A stretch of 64,000 nucleotides of DNA from Prinia subflava (GCF_021018805.1 NC_086253.1:34597583-34661582), one strand, 5' to 3'; shown: positions 1 through 15,220, numbered from the stretch's first letter. The notes: generated by a model from the sequence alone, not told the origin. Numbers and translations: made by a program.

Positions 1-3000
1 TACCACAATGAACATTAATTCATATTAATGTCCCCTTTTTTGGTTATTTTACAGTTTCCTTGTTAGTGCTCCTGGTTTATATCACGAGTGACCACATGGC
101 CCAAGGAGGAGAAATACCTTTCTAACCGAAACCTGTTTTATATACCCAAATCAGAGCGTGAACAGCGCAGTCACATGATTGGCATGGTGCTATTCTCGCA
201 GAGGAAGAATTGTTGAGGCTGCCAAGAGGCAATGTTAGTGCATGAAAGCTTTTCCATTAGATTAGAATATCAAATCCAGATTGTGAAAATGGCTATATAT
301 TCCTATTTTTAAATTTATGTATTGTCACTTGAAATAGGAGAGAATCACTCATCCTATGATATCCAGTTCTTCAATGGATGAAACCAGAGAGGGGAAAAGA
401 GAAGCTGAATACATACAGCTCTGGCTTTTGCAGCTCCATAACTGGGCAAGAGTAGTGGGGAGGAGACACAGCACTCTTAATGAAGGGACCTCAACCTTTC
501 TGCTTTTGAAGAAAGATCATTTGGTTGTTATTCTGCTAGTGGCTAATCAACCCTGAACGAAGTTTCACAAGCATGAGAAAGATTTCTGTTCAATAGTAGC
601 ATCCCCATTGTAGCTTGTTTCAAATTACTTTAAAGCTGTTCCATTTATGTGAAACAGCAATTTCTCTAAAGGTCTGAGAAATACCAAAGTCAATCAGATC
701 ACTATAACTCAAGTAAACTTTTATGTCCCTGTAAATCTTCATATCTACATAGATTATAACTTTTAAAATCACATTAGGAAACTAAACCTGGAAAATTAGA
801 ATTCACTGTTATATTCCTCATGAAAGCTTAACTTTGGCAGCTCATATTGCAGTTCAAATTATTTCTATTCTGAAATTTTTGTAATTGCTAACAGAAGTTA
901 CGAGGAAGTATGAAGCCCCCTCTCTATGTTAAACTAGTAAGACAGCTTTTGCGTATGTTTTATTGATTTTTATTAATATTTATCAATCTCTGTGCATACA
1001 TTCAAATGAAAATAAGCAGCAATTTAATTTTGAATTTTGTTTGTTAGATTCTCATCCTAAATACAAGAAATTGTGCTACATGCTTTGTATTAAGGTTTTG
1101 AGAGACAATCCACTGTTCTTGTGTAAAAATATTATTTTAAACTATCAATAACTTTCAATGATAATACATGGAAAATTCCTAATAAGCTGACTTTCTTAAA
1201 TCATCTCAGTAAAATTCATAGTGAAAGTGAAAAAAACCCAAATCAATACACAGCTGTGAATAACTATCATGAAAGCTTAAGTACTCTCCAGATTCGAAAG
1301 GAACTCATTAGTGTTTGGAAAGCTCTACTGATGGATGGCAAGTAGCTTATCATAGCTACATAATGGCTATAACCAAGATATTATCTGATATAGTTAAACC
1401 ACATTTGATGTCTTTAGGAAGGATACTTCAGCTCCATGAATGAGCCAACATGGTTTATTCAAATGGGAATATGTTCAGCAGTCAGGAAGCAATGTAAGAG
1501 GATGAAGTGTTCTCTATTGGATTAGAATACCTAGATGAGAATGTCCAAGTTGCTTTCTTTCCTCAATGTATATGTCTCTTCTTGACTTTATATACTGTTA
1601 TGCTATGTGATTCACTCATTAATTTCCTGCTGTCCAATACCATACAAAACTGCTAAACTAAAAAGTTTGGAATTAGAAGAATTTTTCTCTTGGGGTCAGT
1701 GTGGATTAAGCCTTTGGTAAGAGAAGCTGATTGCAGTTCTGACTTCCTGCCTACAGAAAACACACACCCTCTTCCTACCTAGTTAGATGAGCCTTTTAAT
1801 CCTTATACTGCCACACTCTATTTTAATGTACTTTACCATATTAAACCCTCAAAACCACTTTTATAAAATAGTTATTTCAAATATACAAGAATATTATTTT
1901 TCTTTACTGGTCTCATAGATGAACGGGGTATGAATTTATATTACCTATTAATCAGTATACAAAGATGTACGATACCCTACATTATTTCATGGATTTTCTT
2001 GCAGGGTTTCCTCAGGTATCACTACAACAATTGAAATGCTGAAGGAATGACTGTTACAAGGACAAAAATCTATGCACTCCAAAGCTACCCTGCTCCTTAC
2101 TTTATGGTTTTTGATTGTATTTAAAAATGAAAATAATACATCCCAATATATAGCAGGTAGAAAACTACAGTGAGAACAAATATTGTTTCTGCAAGGAGAA
2201 AGATAGGAAGTCTAAAAAATAAAAAGGGTAAAGGAGACTTCAAAGGGAAATCAGAGAATTTTGAAAAGACATTAAGAAAGAAGACACAGATAGTTGAAGA
2301 GAAGGCAATTTTTTTTATCAGAGATGCATTAAAAAATTAACTGCAGTTTTTAATGGATGAAATTATGGTAAATTCCAAGACTGCAGGTTATGTCTTTTCA
2401 AGTATAAATACATTTTTTACAAACTGGCAGCACCAATCCAAGCTTGGAATTTGCTCATATTCTCTCCATTATCTTTGCTTAGAGAAAAAAAATAAAATTG
2501 AACATCACATGTAAGCTGAGGAATTTTAAAAGACCTATGTTAGTCAGAATACTGCATGCAATTCAGGAAAAGAGTCCTTTTTAGTCAGATACTGGACACA
2601 GCATTTTGCACTGAACAAAAATTTAAGTCAATCACTAGACGTCTCTATTCCATTACTAATAGTAGCACAAGGTTTTAATAAACTAATACAAATGCCAGAA
2701 GATCCTTTGTGATGCTGAGGTGTTTAGATAGTTAAGTAAAACACCAATGCAGTACTTATTTATGCACGCAAACACACATAAATACAGAGAAATAAATACA
2801 GTTTATAACAGGGTTATAAACTAGCAGTGTTGTATGCTTGTGTGTGCACACGTGCACGAGGTGTATGTAAAGGGAGGAGGAGCATTAACAAAAGGAGAAC
2901 ATCTGCTTTCAAGAAGAAATGCTAGATTAATATTCAAACTTTTAGGGAAAATGACATTAAACAAACAGACAAATACTCCGGCATATTTGCAAGTTTGTAT

Positions 3001-6000
3001 TTAGATAAAAGCCAAGGTCTAGTCAAAATATAACAACAGATTTACCTACTAACTCTGCTCTACCAGACACAGTTAGTTATTAAACAAGTGCTAGGTCATT
3101 CTAGCACTTAAAAACTGACTAGCTGCAGGTCAGAAGACATTTATAAAATTCATAGAGATAAAGTCAGTCTTCCATGCTGTCTGTTGAAGAGCTCAGAGAA
3201 AACAGAAATATTCTTTGATTTGACAAATAATTAAAAGTGCTCCCTTTATTTCTCCTCCCTCACTTAATTCCAGTGAGAAGGAAATTCTCTATATGAATAC
3301 CAAAATGATTGATGCTAAAATGCAATAATACATTAATTTTTATATGATCACCGTTGTACAAATCTCAATGAAGTACACAGAACTAAAAGCTATTGTGGTT
3401 ATGTAATTTATTCTTCCTGTTTACTCAATGTATTGGACAATGGTGTCACAGCATGCTAAACAAACACAATACAATCTCACTCATTTTATTCCACACTGAC
3501 TGTTGTCATGTTCTGAAGAACACTCAAAGACTGAGCTCGAGAGCAATAGTTAGAAACGTCAACTGGCTGTCAGTGGTGTAGTTTGTCATTGTTCCACAGA
3601 CAAAAGGCAGACTGTCACAATAAACAGCATTTATTCATTTCACATTTGTGGCTTAGGGCTGAGGAAGGGGAGGTGTCATTTGTAGTAATTGTAAAACACA
3701 TAAATAATAATAGTAGTCTGCAAATCATTTATCAAAGAAAACAGTGGGAGTTGGCAGTGATGGAGGCAAGAAAATGGATTCTTCCAGCACAACCTAATTT
3801 ACAGCTCTTTTAAAAAACCACATTTTTTCTTTCATAACAGTAAAATGGAATGTTTTGGTTTAACTGCTTATGTGGTGGGTAAGCAAGACAAAACAACTAA
3901 ATCATGACTTTAATGACTTATTTTAAACAAACCACTGAGTAGCTTTCTGAACATGATTATTCTCCACTCAGCTGCTCTCAATTTTACTAACCTAATTTCA
4001 CTAATTAAAAGTAATTTCATATTGATATTAGTATCACCTCCTCTAGCTTTTTGTGCTTAAAAAGTACATAGTTTTAAATAAATTATATTTCTTTGTGAAA
4101 ATACTCTGGACTGGTATTTGAACAGATGAGACTTTTTAAACTGAATGCTTATGTCTGTCTTTTTCAGAAAGACTCTCAAATCCTAGTAATAAACTTCTGT
4201 TAATAATTTCATGGGCTGAAATTATAAAGCAAACGTGTAATTATAATATAACATTTAATGTTCTTGAGGTCAGCATTAATATTTTTTCTTTAATTCGAAT
4301 GCAAATTTTGAGGCAGCTATTATCATCCTTCTCTCTTGTAAACTCCCTTCCTGATTTACAAGGCTGAATTCCTTGTATAGCTCAGCGACACATTTTAACT
4401 GGATTATGACACCCCCCAGACCATCATCTGAGGATCTGCAAAAATCTGGGAAGAGAAGTGAGGAACAAAGACACCAGCAGACGGAAAGGTGTTCCAAAAG
4501 GAAGCTCCTTATTTACTACAGCATGGTGAAAGTCCCACTTCATCTCACAACCACTCCTGCTGCTGTCCAGAGCACTGATAATATTTGTTAGAGAGCAATC
4601 TCCTCTTACATACCCAGAAAAGACAGATGGATATGACTTTTTCTCTGGCGAACCACACAATGTTCACCAGATGGAAACAATGCTCCCTATATAGTTTCTC
4701 AGGCATTTTTGCCTACAAATCCATCCCTCCCAGCACGTCTCAAATCCTATCAGCAACAAGGGCGTGAAAGGGCTAAGGAAAGGACAGGTATGTCAGAGAG
4801 ACTGAAGTTGTGTTTCAGAATGGATCTCTTCCATGAAATATCTTACAGAGTTTGCTGGACAAAAAACAGAGTGAAAGAGATGACCTGTCAGGAGAGAGTG
4901 GAGTGTCATGTCAGTATTTCGACCAGGAAATGTTATCAAAGCTGTTACTGCTTTGGGTAAGAGAAGCAGAGCTCAGGAGTTGCAAGGAGCAACGTGTCTG
5001 GCAGTGCAAGGGTAGCTCAGTGAAGGTGGGTGCACAAGACCACATCAAAGATGTCTTGACATTCATGTCTCAATAAGACAGGATTTTTCTTAACTGATTT
5101 TAGAATTGAAAAAGCAACTAGGTTTGGCAGTCAGAAGATGAATTTATGAGAAAATGAAAAAACACATGTTAAGCTTTACCTGTTTAATATCTACAGCTAC
5201 ATGAAGTAAAAAAAAATAGTGTGCTGAAAAACAAATCTTGAAAAGAAAATTGCTAACAATCTTTTAGAAAAAGATTAGTAAAAATAAAAAAAATTCAAAG
5301 ATTAAAGCATTTTATGAACAGAAATGGCAACATTTTGGATTAATTTTAAATAAACAAGTACAAAAGGAAGGGTTTAGTCCTTTTAGAAAGGACATTTTCA
5401 GTCCAACATCAACTACACTGCTGATAACCTTCAATTAAAGTGAGACAATTTCATCTAATCTTATTGCTAAAACAACAAATGGTAACTTGAAAAATTTAAA
5501 CAAGAATTTAGTCAACATTACTTAGTTTCTGTGATAGCAGTTAGAAATCTAGGGGTAACACTTCTATATTCAGAAAAGAGGTATCTTGAAATAATAAAAA
5601 TGTTCTTACCTATATTATCTTGCTATTGATTTTGTAGAGGTTCTCTTGAACTTTTCCCAACCCCTTTCTAACCCTTCTTTAGAGAATTAAATGCAAATAT
5701 ATGTGGACACTCTTCTGGGTTTGGAATGGTTTTAATTCAGCTTAAAATGAGAGACAAAGTATTCAGAATATGCCACTCTCTTATTCAGCCTACTAAGATC
5801 TTTAGCTTCCTTTTCTTGTGAAATTTCCCTCTCCTGTTTTGTTACAAAAACCTGGAATGCTATACTTTAAAAGACTGAACTTTGAGGTGCATTTTCTTGG
5901 TTAACAAAAATTCAAAGGTATTGTTCTGTGGTCTTCTTAAACTCAGCCCCGTTTACTCAGGACTGAAAGCTTATATATTTGAATATATGATTTTATCCCG

Positions 6001-7160
6001 GACTCAGTCAGGTGCATGGCATTTGTCACATCCTGTACACAGTTACTCAGAGTGACAAAAACATGCGATCATTAAAGAGTGATGATAACCTTCATTCTAA
6101 TTGCATTAGTGCAGCAGCTCTCCCAAATGAAGGGAGATTTCCCATAACAGGAACAGCTAAGCACAAATGTAAATGGATCAGTGGTGTCACTCATAAACGA
6201 TGATCACGGCCAGCATCCGACAGTGGACAATCACTCACGCAATAACACAATCACTCTGCAGTTAATGCATGTCACTACTGATTTGCAGGGAAATTTTTGA
6301 AACCAGAATTTGCATGGTCTGTTTGAAACTTCCCTGAGCTGAATACCTAGCGTTTAGCCTTCTAGTGGGACTTGTGACAGTAGCACTGCTCGCAGCAAAC
6401 TGCCACTGTCGTTTGTTCTGCTTCAGTGCTGTTTGACTGTCACAGCCTGTCATGTAGGAAGAAAGCACCGCATCTAACCCCCTGTGACAAGGTTTAATCA
6501 CCCCTATTACTCCTATTGGCTGCTCAAGCCACCTTGGGGTGTGCAGCACACAGTTATAGATCTAAAAATCCTTGCTTTATAAATGGAAAGGCTAAAATCT
6601 GGTCTGAGTCGATCAATCTTCTGGTACACACAATGGAAAAGAAGTAGGATTCGATAAATAATACTAATGCAATGCTTGAGAATTTTTTTCATTTTCATAT
6701 CTTTTGCATAATTTAAGACTACATTATTTATTTTACTTCATGATTACTTTTTTATTGGATTCCAGGTATTCAGATTCTGAATGTGTTGTTTTTTGTTTCT
6801 AGCAATCATTGCTAGAATGGGGACATATATGCAGGAGTGTCACATTTGGGATTGGGTTTTTTATGCCAAAATCAAGTGACAAAGGTAAATATTGCAGCAC
6901 AAGATATATCTGCCCAAACGTTAATGCTCAATCAAAGGGTAAGGGGAGGAATGCTTAGAATAAGCTTTGTACAAAGGAAAAGTTGAACTTAAGTTTTCCT
7001 CATACAAATTAGCACTAACTAATTAAAACTTCATATATGCCTGATCTATCCAAGGAAACCATTTCATTGTTTTTCTACAAGGAAAACTATCTTCCAGGTA
7101 GTTTCAAGAATGTACTTTATGAGACTGCAGTCCATATTATTTGTACTTAAAATATACCCA
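1..7160. other. unique AT-rich non-coding DNA
   Basis: I see no gene here. The open frames are short (at most about 95 codons), overlap on both strands, and have the composition expected of chance frames in AT-rich DNA. One 20-base stretch of perfectly alternating purine and pyrimidine lies at 2839-2858. The part from about 6.0 to 6.55 kb is less simple in sequence and could be a conserved non-coding element, which one sequence alone cannot show. No recognisable LINE, LTR or structural RNA was found. Confidence 0.6.
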
Positions 7161-7173
7161 GGGGTCAGCAACT

Positions 7174-7250
7174 TAGACTAGCTCAGCTGGTTAGAGCATG
7201 GTGCTCCTGGTCCTTTTGCTAACTGCTGCCAATCCAGAAACCCAGGTAAC
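7174..7250 (+). repeat. tRNA-derived SINE or tRNA pseudogene relic (tRNA-Ile-like 5' half)
   Basis: Positions 7179-7190 match the internal RNA polymerase III A-box consensus (TRGYNNARNNGG) at every base. The following TTAGAGCATGGTGCT resembles the D-arm and anticodon stem of isoleucine tRNA. The second half is badly decayed: no intact B box (GGTTCGANNCC) and no closing acceptor stem can be seen, so this is not a working tRNA. Songbird genomes contain SINEs with a tRNA-Ile-like head and a CR1-like tail, which would fit, but I see no CR1 tail here. An isolated tRNA pseudogene is the alternative. Confidence 0.45.
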
Positions 7251-10200
7251 ACACACCAAGCACATTTTTGCACATTAACAAATCTGTTTGCTTGAGCTGG
7301 TCTTATTATATCCAAGGTCTATTTACTGGGACAAAAGAAAACTATTGCAATAAGAAAACATATTAACCCATCATGAGTTTGGCTTTAGCAAGGTGATCTA
7401 GTATTATGAACTTCTAAATTCTCCATCAGGCTAATCTTAGGCTTGATAGATGATACTAGTGTAAGTCTTTACAATGGGAGATTCTTATGCTTGAGATAAC
7501 AATTGTTATTTCAATTAACATGTATTTGTAAATATAACATTTATTTTGCAGAGACTGGGCAGGAAATGAGTTATCTGACAGAGCAGACAACCAGGTCGAC
7601 CAATAACCTAGCACCAGGATTGATACCCTTACATTCCGGCTTTAGCCTGTTCTGAAAATATATGAGCAAATGCACACCCTGCAGAATCAGAAAAAATATT
7701 CATGCTGCTTTCATCATACACCTGGAAAAATTCCTACAAATTGGGAATTAAATTTTCTAAAAGACAAACTTACCCGCCCCCCCCCGCCCCATCAGATAGA
7801 ACTGTCAGTATTCCTTTTCATTGTGATTAAAATGAACTATTTCATTTTCATTTCTAACTAGTATTTCAGGTGAAATAAAACAATCTTGGGCCAGAGCACT
7901 TTAAAACTTGCAAAGAGAATGAGGATGTGCAAATGAGTGTACAGTGTATTACATAAGGGTTTTAATTTTTCATGAAAACTCCATCTAACAGGAAGGTAGA
8001 TTATTTTGTTCAAATATAAACATATTTATCTGTGTTTCTTCTGGCCACCTTAGGGAAAAAAAAACCAACTCAAACCAAATTCCAGCTGCCAATGAAATTT
8101 CAGTATTCCCTTTATCCTTCTCTTGAATGACCAAATGCAGAAGACTCTTTTCTGTGTAAAATGAGTTTATAGTGCTGACACCAGCTTGTGCCACTCACTC
8201 ATGTACACTTGTAAACTATGTTCTCACTCCCCCACTCTGATACTGTCAATTCAATTAACATTACCAGGAGTTTTAGAGATTTTTCTGTTATTAAGGACAA
8301 AAAGTAATTTGTGTTTTCTTACATCCATCAAATACTTGTGAAATATCATCTAGACATAACCAATAATAGCATCTATCCAGCTGTATACAGATAGATGTGG
8401 GTTGCTCAGCTAAGCCATCATCAGAAAACTGCATGCCCATCCTTATTTATGGTTTGTTGCAATGCCAGTTCATCAGCTACAGGTTTACACTACACATGTT
8501 CTCCTTTATACCTTCTGTCTGCTAAGGTGACTGATGTTCACTTTCCCCAATTTGTTCATCACTTCCGAATGACAGTAAAGCACAGGTCAATAGCACACTG
8601 CACTTTCTTTCTGTACAGTGTTTTCACCCTGAAAATAAGTTAATGGAATTTGAATCCTGGGCTACTTATCTGAGGAACCTGGTTTCTTGCATTGTCCACA
8701 TGGAATAGTTTCAACTATTTTCATAATTTGAAAGGAATAAAAATTTTTGGTATTTTTCTGCCTCAAGGTGTGGCATTGACAATAGGACTGATAAATAATC
8801 CTAAACCTCTAGACCCAAGTTATCTTTTTTTTTTTTTTTAATAAACCTACAAAATATTCTCGGCAAAGATATTGATATGAATCTTTGGATATGAATCATA
8901 ATAGCAGATTTTCACATCAGGTATTTGATTCCATCTCTGAACTCTGAAGCCTCTGCAGTATGAATGGCAGCAGGAAATGGTTTTCAAACTCTTCCAAACA
9001 GATGGAATAAAATCTGCCAGGTTATTAAATTACTACACAACTATTTTTAGTTTCCATTTCTAAATCCTTTTTCTTCTTTTGTCATATAATATGTCATTGC
9101 TAATCAAATCTCAGAAGCATTACTATTTTGAAAAGAGAAGCTTGAAATGGCAGTTTATTATTCTTTGCCCTGAACATTTTTGTTGCTGCTTGATTTTTCT
9201 TCTAAAATTATGCAGTATTTATACAGATTTGTGTACTATAAAATGGAGGAAGCAAGTAAAAACATCAGTTTACAGGACTTACAAGCTTTAAAGTTATTTC
9301 AGTGATGAATAATTGCTCTGAATCCTTATCTAGACTGCAATCTAAGGTTAAAGCAAACTGTTTGCTAAAAGCTAACAAGTAGAAATGGCCTAGTAACTAT
9401 GAAAACAAAAGCAAATCCCTTAACTGTCTGGTGTAAAGCATATCAGAAGTGAAACATACTTTATATTTGATGAATTGTGCTTGGGAAGAATAGGAAGCTA
9501 CTCAGCTGTTGAGAAAATTAAACCAATTGTTTCCTCCTGTGAACTGTGTCATAGTGACAGATTTTCTTAGTACACAAAGAGTCCTTTGAAGGCAAATTTG
9601 CTTGTGATTCAAGTGTTCTGGAAAAAAAATTGGCTCTGTTCGTGTACTAACAGAAATATCCTCCCTTTTCTTACATGAGGGCTATTATTACTGCTACATC
9701 TAAAATACAGTACACAAGTGATGATTAAAAAAAGGAGCATTAAACATGGTCTGCAAGTATTATAATAGCAAATATTGCAACACTGAAAGGGAGTATATTA
9801 GTTGTAATGTGATTAAACCAACTGGCAAATTCTGGTTTTACTTAAGGACAGCAAACTTCAATCAGCAAAGGAGTCAATCTTGCAACTTGCAAATTGCTCC
9901 TGTATCTGATTTTCAGCGGTGCATCAGGCAACAGTCAGCCTCAGATTGAACAGGAAAATGCAACTGAAAAAAAAAAAAAAAAAGAGAAGCAGAACACACA
10001 GAGAGATTTAGATTGGAGAGATACTCTACAGCAAACCTGTGACATCTGGAAGCTGTATTGATTTACATTTCTGCCACAACAGCAATGCAAAAGAATGAGA
10101 AAACCCCCTGTATTTTGGTTCAGTTCTATTGAATCTAACAAGCATGAAGAAATAGTTTGGGATTTTTTTGATATCACTAATGTGACTGATGTCACTGAGC

Positions 10201-13200
10201 TAGAAACAAATAAATGTATCAATGGATGAGGCTTCTTACTTCTCCCAATTAAGACACAGAACCTGCCATGAACTTTTTCCAGTCAGGCATGTAAACCGTG
10301 AAACAACTTTACAACGTGGAGCATAGGGTATGATTTCCTAGCATAACACTTCTGTGGGAAATACTATGCATTGTAAATTTTAACTACACAGTGTTTTCTA
10401 CCTATATCGTATGACAGATGAAAATGTAGAAAAGTATCAATATTCATACTTTTTTTTATAATTTCCAACTATTTACAGTATCTTTGATTTTGTGCTTTGC
10501 TGCAGAGGAATATAATGTCTTTCCTAATCCTATATTTTTGTCTTCTTATTGACTTTGTTTTTGAAGATGGGGGAAAAATAAAATAAAATATAACTTTTAA
10601 GAAAGCAGTAGTCCAAAAGATGAATTTGAAGGGCTCTGTAAATGATGTGTCTTCTGAAAAGGTGTCAGTAAGGAAGAATGGGAAGAAAAGTGTTTTCTAA
10701 AAGTAAAGGTGATAACAAAGCCTACACTAAAATGCGAGGCTCCTAGGTAAGGGTAATTGCACAAAGAACTTTCTTTACATTGGACAGAGCTAGACTACAA
10801 TTCAAATAAGAATTCAGGGAGCATTTGTTCCTCAGAACTGTAGGTTTTCTGTTTATTTTAGGAAGGAATGGTATCAAAATAATATCTTTCAAATCTCTCA
10901 GAAACAACTGTGTTCAAAGTTTATTTGCAATAGAAATCTAAACATAACATTAAATAGAAAATACTTTTTTTTCTGTGATAACCTTTGCAACTAAGTAGTT
11001 TACTGGAGGAGTAATTAAGTATACAAAAATGGTAATATGTATTTTTAAATTTAAAATGTAATATTTTAAAGTTATTGCAACATGATATTGAATTGTTTAA
11101 ATTACAGTACAATAATTTATTCCTGCAGCATTCAGTGGCACTAGGCCTTTGGCCTCTTGCCTAACAATACACTAGACAAGAATTATTGCATTGTAATTCA
11201 CATCCTGTCATGCCTTATTGCTTAATTAAAGCATAACCCTTCATGACATGACAAGCAATTTAACAGTTACCATAATAGATTATTATCCCACCTAACTTAC
11301 TTATTTTAGTTTTACAAACCATTCTCTTTTTTTTCTTTTTTTTTCTTTTTTTTTTTTTTTTTTTTTTGTACATGCACTGACAATTATCAGAACAAATACA
11401 AAGATATGTCTGTCTGTAAAGTCTGAACAGGTTTAGGAACAATAGCTAATAACACAAGGTTGCTAATAACACAATTTTTTATTAGAACTATTGCTTGAGT
11501 AAACTTGGGCACTTCTTTTTTTATTCATTTTGCTTTGGGAATTAAATCCCGCAACACTTGGTAAAACTATTAAGATTCAAGTCTCAGATTAGGTGGCTGC
11601 CTATCTTTAATTGTAGGTGAATTTTAATGTGGCATTAAACCAATAATGTGGCTGAAGTTACAGTGTCTTACAAATTCCTGACAGGAAAGTTGCCAGTTTA
11701 ATTTTGTTGCAATACAGCAGTTAGCTACTCTGTGTGGGACATTACCTAATACATAAACCATATTTTTCAGAAATGACTCTTTGAATCACTTTCTTAATAA
11801 GGTCTCTCCCTTTTCTTGTTTCTCAGACTGATACTTGGTAATATAGAAAAGGTAATCTGTTGTTATGAAAACATAACTGATTATAACTAAAAATTGCCTA
11901 GGTGAAATTCTTCTTTTGTAAAAAGTCAATTACAAAACCCATTGACTTAAGCAAAACATTATTCCATGAGATGAAATGGAAAAATATGCCAACAACTGTG
12001 AAAGCACACTTTAATATTCCAGCTTGCATTCAAAATATTTTAATTAATAATTCATATTTTATTAATGCCTTCACATGGGCAATACAACACCACCATTTGG
12101 CTATGAATAATCCTTTGGTTTTGGCAACTACCAGTTCAAAATTAAAATATGTAAACGTGGGACTCTGCAGCTTTGTGTGAACAAACCCCTGGATTTATTG
12201 AGAAGATATATAGGCAATGCGTAAAACATGCATACAAAACAACTTTAGCATGGAAATTATTATATCATACCTCATAGATGCCCTACCAGTTTCATATAGT
12301 ATCAAGGTGCAATTTAATGAGGTTCCACTGAACTCTGTATGTCTTCAAGGTGACTGGGTTGTCCCTGGAACTCTCTCTGCTATAACTATAAAATGTCTAT
12401 GATGTGACTGTGATATAACTGAAACAGCTGCAGTCTTTGATCATACGATGGCAGTTTATGTACAGATGCAGAATGTGTAATAAGGGCACACTTTATTAAC
12501 TTGACTGATGTTCTGTTATTTTACTGGTTCCAAAAGCCAAAGGAGACTAGGCTCCACCATGTTCCCCTAAGAATAATTTATTATTGCAGCTATTCAAAAT
12601 GAAATACCTATCATTAATGTCTAATTGATAACCAAAAGCAAGAGGCATACATTGGCCTCAGTTGATCTGACATTTGCTATGATCCTGAAAGCTGCTGTTA
12701 TAGCCAGAACTATTATTTTGAATTAGCAACATATATATTTTAAATACAGTTTAAAACCACTGTTAGGACTCAATGTATGCAAACACTTCCTGTTAAATAG
12801 CTATTTCTACATATATACAGTCTAGTGAAACTTACAGTGAGCTTTCACCATTTTTTAAGTATGAAAACACACAAATTCTGAAGGCATGATAATAAAGTTA
12901 GACCTTGAAGTGCTAGTGGCTGTACTGTGTTGTGCAAAAGAATCTATGTTCTCCTTAGCAAGTAAAAACACCTTTTGGTTCTACCAAAATGTTTTAAACA
13001 ATTCATATTTATCAAAGTAGCCAAATTAGAGAGGAGAAAATACTCTAATTTAGCTAGTTGAGAAAATTAAATTGCATGTCCAACAAATAAGAGAAAAATT
13101 TACTTAAAATCTAGATATTCTGCCTCATGCATGCAATATGGAAATTTTTGGACAAAGAGTTATTTCACAAAGAATATGAAATTAAAATTTTCACAGAAGA

Positions 13201-15220
13201 TCTAGTAATAGTTTTGCTCTAGTCCTAAGAGTATAAAGTCATTCTAGATATGAAGATGTTTATTTAAAATAGACACTTTTCTAATGATTTATTTTTTAAT
13301 TCCCACTTCTTTTTTCTCTATGTTCCATTTGTATCTCTTTACTCTTAACTCTAAATTTAAGTTTTATTTTGTCCTTATATTTTTATTAGAAGAAATAAAA
13401 AGGCCTGGACTCTTAAGTCATTCTGTTCCCACACTCCCAGTTTGCCTCCATCTGTAATCTTGCACAGAAAATACACATTTTCAGAATCTTTTTGGGCAGA
13501 AAGGAGATATTGCAAAATTATTGTACAGCTTTGATGGAATGGCTCTCTCTCCAGGACCTCCTTTATGCAATCTTTGCCTCAGTTTTCTTTTCAATCCATT
13601 TCTCTATAGCCCTTACGCTGCACTTGAGGAATAAAACATCTCAGAAGTTAGAGAGCCTGGACCCCACAATACGCATGTTTATATTTCCCCCATGGATCCC
13701 ATAATCTAGACACAAATAGCTACATCTGTTTCTACTCCAGTTTTAAGCATATGTCAGTAAGCATTTATACTTTAATCTTCTTCAGTATGGACATTTACCA
13801 ACAAAGTGTAATTCCTCTAGCCCTTAAGCTTAGGCCCCCTGATTAAACTGCTGGCTCCTTTTTAAAATCCTAAAAGATTCTTAAATATGTCCAATTTTTT
13901 TCCCCCGACACCTTGAATGCTTCCAGTTTCTAGAAACAAGCAGAGATACCATATAAATCTGAAATAAAAACATGGAAATGGAACAGACTTCTTTCATGAA
14001 AATCTGATGCTTATTTCATGAGCTTCATTTTCACTTACATTTAAGACACCAGAAATTAAAGCTGTAAATATGGAATAAATAAGCTAAAGTGTTCTAAGTT
14101 GTCCAGTCAAAAAAACATTGTCAGAAAAGTTCTCTGAGACTGAAAATCTTCTTATTGTAACCTGGATTACTTTTTTAAACATAGATAAATCTTTATGTAG
14201 GCATATGTTTGGCCTCCTTTCCATTTTTTTCCCCTTACTGCTTCTTGTACCTCCTATATACCACTTGCAATGCAACCATTCTGCCAAATATCTCTGATAC
14301 CTTCCTCCACTCTTTATTCCTTATCATCTACTATGTTCTCAGTACCTTATTGTGGGCTTCAGCTCAAATGGTTGGATGTGACTTTATTCAATGATTTCAT
14401 CTTAACTGACTCCAGAAAAATATGCAGTTAAATTAATCACACACAAAAGTTTTTTATTAAAGTACTAAATTGAATCTAGAAAGAAATAATTGCTTTTCAG
14501 TTATTATCAAATCTCTGATACCAACTGTGGGTCAAAATTAAGAGAACATTTCCAGACAAGCCACTGTTCAGCCATTGAAATATCTTAGTTTAATACCACA
14601 AAACTTCTTTTCAGAAAGTATATATTGCTATGCAACACTAATTGTATGCAAAGCATTGCCCACTGACTTATCAGGTACTTTTGTTTTTTGATATTGAATA
14701 CTGTGCCATTATTCAACTGTGTAAGAATTAACAAAACTCCATAATTTACATAGTAAAACAAATCTTAAATCTCAAATCTGAAGCATCAACTCCTATAGTC
14801 AAAAATGTTCCATAGTTCTGTAAGATTTCCCCCCTCCCTGCCCTCAGGAGAATATAGATGGCTGAAAAATAACTGTTCTTATGCTCATCTGTTCTCCTAC
14901 CTTTTCTGATGAGCTGGCTGCAGAAAAGTGTATAAATGGAAAGCTCAATTAGTGCAGTTTTTGTATCCTCGGATGTCAATCATGACTGTTGAGAGGTGGG
15001 ACTTTCAGGATCTCTGTGCATTAATTAAGAGCTCATCTCAGAAGAGTAGTCATTACACCTAAGGACCAAAAATAAGTTTTAATTAGAGTCTAGAAGACAG
15101 TGTGCCATCTACTTATAAAACTAGTTCTTTAGTTAAAAATGAACAGTTATGGGAGACTTTATTAGTAACAATGCAAAGGGCATAAATCTACTGCTTGCCC
15201 TTCAGAAGGCAGCAATATTC
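7251..15220. other. unique AT-rich non-coding DNA with homopolymer tracts
   Basis: No gene or transposon is recognised. The stretch holds a T tract near 8824-8839, an A tract at 9967-9983 and a T/C tract at 11322-11367. Open frames are short and unlike known proteins; the 92- and 93-codon ones near 11.9 and 10.0 kb are low in complexity or rich in Asn, Lys and Ile, as expected by chance. Confidence 0.6.
11322..11367 (+). repeat. polypyrimidine (T/C) tract
   Basis: Almost unbroken T with a few C interruptions. It is a simple-sequence tract; an antisense reading gives only a Lys-rich artefact frame. Confidence 0.85.
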
